64,000 bases of DNA, taken from positions 2,108,001-2,172,000 of the forward strand of contig NZ_JAZIFX010000001.1 of the NCBI RefSeq assembly GCF_036634175.1. Reading direction: 5' to 3'. The translations under genes were made by a program, and so were the position numbers. The first letter of the stretch is position 1. Each line of letters starts with the position of its first letter. The notes beneath the pieces were generated by a model. That model saw nothing but the letters and a program-made list of their open reading frames with translations, was not told the DNA's origin and ran no database searches. This document shows positions 60,738 to 64,000 of this stretch, one piece after another. This DNA is from Streptomyces sp. P9-A2. GTDB taxonomy: Bacteria > Actinomycetota > Actinomycetes > Streptomycetales > Streptomycetaceae.

Positions 60738-60809
60738 CTGACTATTTTTTTCGAAGTTAGACGGCGCGGCACCTGGGTGTCAATACCGAAGTCTGCTTAC
60801 CATGCCCGT

Positions 60810-61289
60810 ATGACGTGGCTTGAGACGAGCACCGAGAACTGCACGGTCCAGCGGACTCTCGACCTGGTCGGAGAGAAGTGGTCGCTGCTGCTTGTCAGGG
60901 ACGCCATGAACGGCGTACGTCGCTTCGACGACTTCCGTCGGCACGTCGGGCTGTCCGAGAGCGTGCTGACCGACCGGCTGCGGAAGCTGGTCGCGGCCGG
61001 GATCCTGTGCACCGTCCCCTACAGCGAGCCCGGCAGCCGTACCCGCCATGAGTACCGGCTCACCCGCAAGGGCTGGGACCTGTGGCCCGCGATGATCGCC
61101 CTCAAGCAGTGGGGCGACCGCTATACGGCGGACCCCGAAGGGGCCCCGCTGGAAGTCGCTCACCGCGAGTGCGGCCGGCCGGTGGAAGCCGTGGTCGTCT
61201 GCACGGCGGGACACGGTGCGCTCATTCCACCGGAAGCACTCACCCGCTCCGGCCCGTCCGCTCACCCCGCGGCCGCGCCTGCCCGGTAA
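60810..61289 (+). CDS. HxlR-family transcriptional regulator
   Basis: A 159-residue winged-helix protein: CTVQRTLDLVGEKWSLLLVR, ESVLTDRLRKLVAAGIL and RHEYRLTRKGWDLWPAMIAL are the HxlR pattern, with the N-terminal Cys often used as a thiol sensor (NCTVQRTL). The C-terminal extension GRPVEAVVVCTAGHGALI is not part of the core domain. It is 72 bases from the divergent thioesterase, whose promoter it may repress. Confidence 0.9.
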   Translation: MTWLETSTENCTVQRTLDLVGEKWSLLLVRDAMNGVRRFDDFRRHVGLSESVLTDRLRKLVAAGILCTVPYSEPGSRTRHEYRLTRKGWDLWPAMIALKQWGDRYTADPEGAPLEVAHRECGRPVEAVVVCTAGHGALIPPEALTRSGPSAHPAAAPAR

Positions 61290-61830
61290 CAGCGGACCGA
61301 CGGGGTGCGGGCATCCGTGTTTCTCGGCCCCACGCGGCCGCGCCCGGCCTCACCGTCGACGCCGGCCGCGGCCGTCTCCGTCGTCGGTGCGGCTCCTTGG
61401 CCAACGCCCTCCAGGAATTCTCCGTCTCCTCGGCGGCCGGAAGGGGCTGCCGCCAAGGGGTGGACGCGTCGTTGTCCGGCGTGCAGCGCCGCAGCCGTTC
61501 CGCCATGACCTCTGCGTCGTCCCCCACCGAGACGGCCAGGAGTCTGAAGGGAGCCGTGGGCCGCAGTTCGACGCACACCACGGGCCTGCCGGGCCGTACT
61601 GCCACGAAGTCCTGTCCACCGGGGTGACCCCGCGTGCCGACGCACAGCACGCCGGGAATCCAGACGCCGTGCAGAACCACTCCGCGCAGGGCACGCCACC
61701 AGGCGGGTTCCACCGTCACCCGGCGCACAGCCGCCAGCGGCACGCGCACACTTCCGCGGCGCGCGGCAGCCTTTTCCCGCCACGACAGGCGCACCACCAG
61801 GTCGTCGCCCTGCACGAGGAGCCGTGCCAT
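61240..61830 (-). CDS. PH-like domain protein
   Basis: A 196-residue protein: MARLLVQGDDLVVRLSWREK and the following RVPLAAVRRVTVEPAWW form the bacterial PH-type beta barrel of the Streptomyces family, then GGQDFVAVRPGRPVVCVEL, LLAVSVGDDAEVMAERL. The last ~60 residues are basic, low-complexity and overlap the HxlR gene tail to tail by 50 bases, so this end is unreliable. Function unknown. Confidence 0.65.
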   Translation of the reverse strand: MARLLVQGDDLVVRLSWREKAAARRGSVRVPLAAVRRVTVEPAWWRALRGVVLHGVWIPGVLCVGTRGHPGGQDFVAVRPGRPVVCVELRPTAPFRLLAVSVGDDAEVMAERLRRCTPDNDASTPWRQPLPAAEETENSWRALAKEPHRRRRRPRPASTVRPGAAAWGRETRMPAPRRSAVTGQARPRGERTGRSG

Positions 61831-62061
61831 GTTCGCTCCCTTCCTTCCCTTCTCGCTCCAGGCCGGGGTGGCGACACAGGCTCCGCGAGGCTCAGGACGA
61901 CGGCCACCCGCCGCAGCGACCGTCCGGCGGCGGCCGTCGGACAGCCCCGGTGGTGAACCCGGTAGGTCTCGGACACCGGGTACTCGGTGGTCGTCGACGT
62001 GTGGGGGTGAGTGACCATGGCGAACAACGTCATCATGCCGCCAGAACGGCTCGGCACAGTG

Positions 62062-62358
62062 CTACCGCTGAGGGATGCCGAGTTCGCGGCCGCGGTAGAA
62101 GCTTTCCCGTTCCTCGACGACGTTCGGGGCCATGGCCGCACGCCGTTGCGCCTCCGCCTCGGAGGACCGCCACGAGTCGCAGGCCTCCTGGGAGTCCCAG
62201 AACGACACCCCGGTGATCTCCTGTCCGTCCCCGGACCAGTAGGCGAAGGCGCGGCGAAGCCCCTGCGGGGCGGATTCCGGCCGCCACGCCTTCCCGAAGT
62301 CCTCCAGGGTGCCCGGCCGAATGCGCCGCGTCGTCACCCAGACGAAGTGCTCTTCCAT
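62062..62358 (-). CDS. ABM-domain protein
   Basis: A 98-residue antibiotic-biosynthesis-monooxygenase-like protein: EEHFVWVTTRRIRPGTLEDF, then AFAYWSGDGQEITGVSFWDS. The ATG at 62358 has a perfect AGGAGG 6 bases upstream. Dimeric alpha/beta barrel expected; a heme- or quinone-type oxygenase or a simple hydrolase-like role cannot be decided. Confidence 0.82.
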   Translation of the reverse strand: MEEHFVWVTTRRIRPGTLEDFGKAWRPESAPQGLRRAFAYWSGDGQEITGVSFWDSQEACDSWRSSEAEAQRRAAMAPNVVEERESFYRGRELGIPQR

Positions 62359-62463
62359 CGCAGCCTCCTCCGTAACACCGGTCGGCTCGCCGAGCTCTCT
62401 TCGCCCACCGTAGGCCCGTGGCACGATCTCTGCCTGCCTGGAACGCCGGCGCCGCCGATCCCG

Positions 62464-62740
62464 GCTCGTAGGCGCCCACGGTGGCGAGAGCCGTCCGGGA
62501 CAGCTGCGGCAGCCGTTCGAGGATCGCCTTCCTGCCGATCCTGCGGTGGTCGGGGATCGGCAGATCCAGTTCCGGGAGGAGGGCTCCCTCCGGTGCGCCC
62601 TGGAGCCGGTCCACTCCCGAGATGCCCTCGCCCGCGTCTTCCCGACGGCTCCTGGTCCGGTTCCGTGTCCGGAGCGATCGTGTGCCCTTGCGGGCCCCGT
62701 GTGCGGCAGACATCCTGGGCCGCCGAAGGCGGGACATGAT
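62464..62740 (-). pseudogene. Possible fragment of a DUF8129-like helical protein
   Basis: Minus-strand frame LPELDLPIPDHRRIGRKAIL, then ERLPQLSRTALATVGAYE: the spacing LPIPxYxxLxxxxIxxRLxxLxxxELxxVxxYE is typical of a short actinobacterial domain found at the end of several membrane-associated proteins. The sequence before it is basic and not conserved-looking, and the domain ends early (AYEPGSAA instead of AYERAxxNR). Probably a remnant. Confidence 0.4.
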
Positions 62741-62777
62741 GGAAGTACACACGTGTTCCGTAGGGAGGAAGGACGGC

Positions 62778-63620
62778 ATGACCGGGTCGGGCTCTGGCAG
62801 CACCGAGGGCGCGGGAGACGGCAAGGCACGGTTCGACGACATCTACGACCGGCCGGATCCGCGCGCGTACTTCAGGGGCCTGGCCCCACTGGAGTACGAG
62901 ATCCCCCACCACGCCCAGCCGGTCTTCCGGCAGATCGCCGCCGAACGGACCGCGCTCGACGATGGCCGGCCGCACAGGCCGGCGGTGCTGGACGTGTGCT
63001 GCTCGTACGGGATCAATGCCGCGCTGCTCAACCACCAAGTGACGCTGGCGGAGATGTTCGAGCGGTACACCTCCCCTGCTTACCAGACGATGTCGACGGC
63101 GGAACTGGCAGCACGGGACAAGGAGTTCTACGCCGAGCGGCGCCGACCGGACGCAGTGCCGGTCTTCGGCCTGGACGTCTCGGCACCCGCCGTGCACTAC
63201 GCACTCGAGGTGGGGCTCCTGGACGCCGCCTTCACTGACGACCTCGAACAGGGCTCGCCCGGCCCCGGGCTGAACCGAGCGCTCGCCGAAGTCGGCCTCA
63301 TCACGCTGACCGGCGGCGGCAGCTACGTCACCGCCCGAACGTTCACGGCGCTGCTGGACGGCGCCCGGAGACCGGTATGGATCAACGCGTTCGTGCTGCG
63401 GACGGTGTCGTACCAACCGATCGTCCGGACCTTGGCCGCACACGGTCTGAGCACCAGCGTCGATGTCTCCCGCACCTATCCGCAGCGCCTCTTCACAGAC
63501 GAGCGAGAACGGCAGTACGCAATCGCGGCGGTACGGGCGCTGGGCGGCGACCCTGCAGGGCGCGAGGAAGCCGGTCGCTTCCACAGCCTGCACTATGAGT
63601 CCCGGCCCGACACACCATGA
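62778..63620 (+). CDS. SAM-dependent methyltransferase-like protein
   Basis: A 280-residue protein: an N-terminal RFDDIYDRPDPRAYFRGLAP, motif I VLDVCCSYGINAALLN near residue 70 and VPVFGLDVSAPAVHYALEVG near 130, in positions that fit a class I methyltransferase Rossmann fold, though the glycine-rich loop is replaced by CCSYG. ATG 62778 follows AGGAAGG; ATG 62739 would add 13 residues. The acceptor is unknown. No operon partners. Confidence 0.7.
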   Translation: MTGSGSGSTEGAGDGKARFDDIYDRPDPRAYFRGLAPLEYEIPHHAQPVFRQIAAERTALDDGRPHRPAVLDVCCSYGINAALLNHQVTLAEMFERYTSPAYQTMSTAELAARDKEFYAERRRPDAVPVFGLDVSAPAVHYALEVGLLDAAFTDDLEQGSPGPGLNRALAEVGLITLTGGGSYVTARTFTALLDGARRPVWINAFVLRTVSYQPIVRTLAAHGLSTSVDVSRTYPQRLFTDERERQYAIAAVRALGGDPAGREEAGRFHSLHYESRPDTP

Positions 63621-63796
63621 CAGCCGGGCAGCCTGCGCCATGCCATGTCGCGGCTCATTGCCTCCCCTATGTCCGAACAACAGACGGCACCCTTCGGACC
63701 GGCCGGGTGTGCCGCCGCATTCGATCACAGCACAACAACATTGGAACTTCCTGGAAAATCTTGGCATAGATTGGCTCCTGCGCTATGCTGCCCCGC

Positions 63797-64000
63797 ATGG
63801 CGGCATCACTGGAGGCGCTCGAACAGCGCTTGTCCCACCTGCGCACCGAACTGCGCGGCGCTGTACGCGCACGGGACAAGGCCGAAATCGCGCGCATCCG
63901 CCGCGCGCTGCGCGAGGCCGAGGCGGCATGGGAGCAGGCCCTCGAGTCCGAGGCCGGACCGGACAGCGAGACACTCCTGGCCGAGCCACCGGCCCCACAG
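63797..64000 (+). CDS. Hypothetical helical protein, cut by the window end
   Basis: 68 residues visible: MAASLEALEQRLSHLRTELR, GAVRARDKAEIARIRRALRE and an acidic tail, a likely coiled coil. ATG 63785 in frame is an alternative start. The upstream region 63700-63790 is AT-richer and probably holds the promoter. Confidence 0.6.
   Translation, partial: MAASLEALEQRLSHLRTELRGAVRARDKAEIARIRRALREAEAAWEQALESEAGPDSETLLAEPPAPQ

Overview
The window is high-GC actinobacterial DNA, almost certainly from a Streptomyces chromosome. The evidence is the codon bias, GTG starts and ATGA/GTGA stop-start overlaps, XRE/DUF5753 regulators paired with DUF397 proteins, HATPase-type regulatory proteins, transmembrane Ser/Thr kinases, an LAxTG sortase substrate, ISAs1 debris, a class A RNase P RNA and several small Streptomyces-type proteins. 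It reads as an accessory, much rearranged region with a few housekeeping genes at the right.

Region 1 (1-12.4 kb) is an island. A tight plus-strand operon (2.2-10.2 kb) encodes a fused 4-amino-4-deoxychorismate synthase, two adenylate-forming ligases, an aromatic-ring FAD monooxygenase, a class IV PLP enzyme (PabC-like) and a membrane-anchored ABM-like protein. It looks like a compact pathway from chorismate to a 4-aminobenzoate-derived, activated and hydroxylated metabolite. Fragments of ISAs1-type transposases lie on both sides. About 300 bp of the 3' end of a ROK regulator gene is repeated in direct orientation at both edges; the left copy is fused in frame to a truncated zinc alcohol dehydrogenase.

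Region 2 (12.4-27.6 kb) has a DUF1479 dioxygenase-like gene opposite ROK; a sugar-porter gene split by a TnpB element; a two-gene AAA ATPase/DUF4276 unit resembling ATPase-effector defence pairs; a HATPase/XRE/DUF397 module; PhzF; membrane proteins; and a secreted serine hydrolase whose signal peptide starts with a hexanucleotide repeat.

Region 3 (27.6-34 kb) is a haem-acquisition locus: two HtaA surface proteins diverge, across an iron box, from an HmuTUV-like ABC importer. A lipoprotein gene follows, with a second, intact TnpB element inserted exactly at its stop codon.

Region 4 (36.8-48 kb) holds a primase/polymerase-like protein, TetR with two operator repeats, an Rsm22-like protein, a serine hydrolase, MFS, an oxidoreductase, DoxX and MazG-like genes. 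A third TnpB element then joins a LuxR response-regulator tail to the first residues of an ABC permease, a deletion scar.

Region 5 (48-64 kb) has a Y RNA with a tRNA-mimic module just downstream of a conserved unknown gene, a DUF1304/TetR pair with a strong operator, two Ser/Thr kinases, cupin and GlxA genes, a scrapyard of gene ends (UvrD, kinase leader, Mrr-type N-domain, SpoIIE phosphatase), Hsp20, DUF2267, rnpB, a thioesterase/HxlR pair and a methyltransferase-like gene. The recurrent theme is fragments joined to unrelated fragments, beside three TnpB elements that show different stages of decay.
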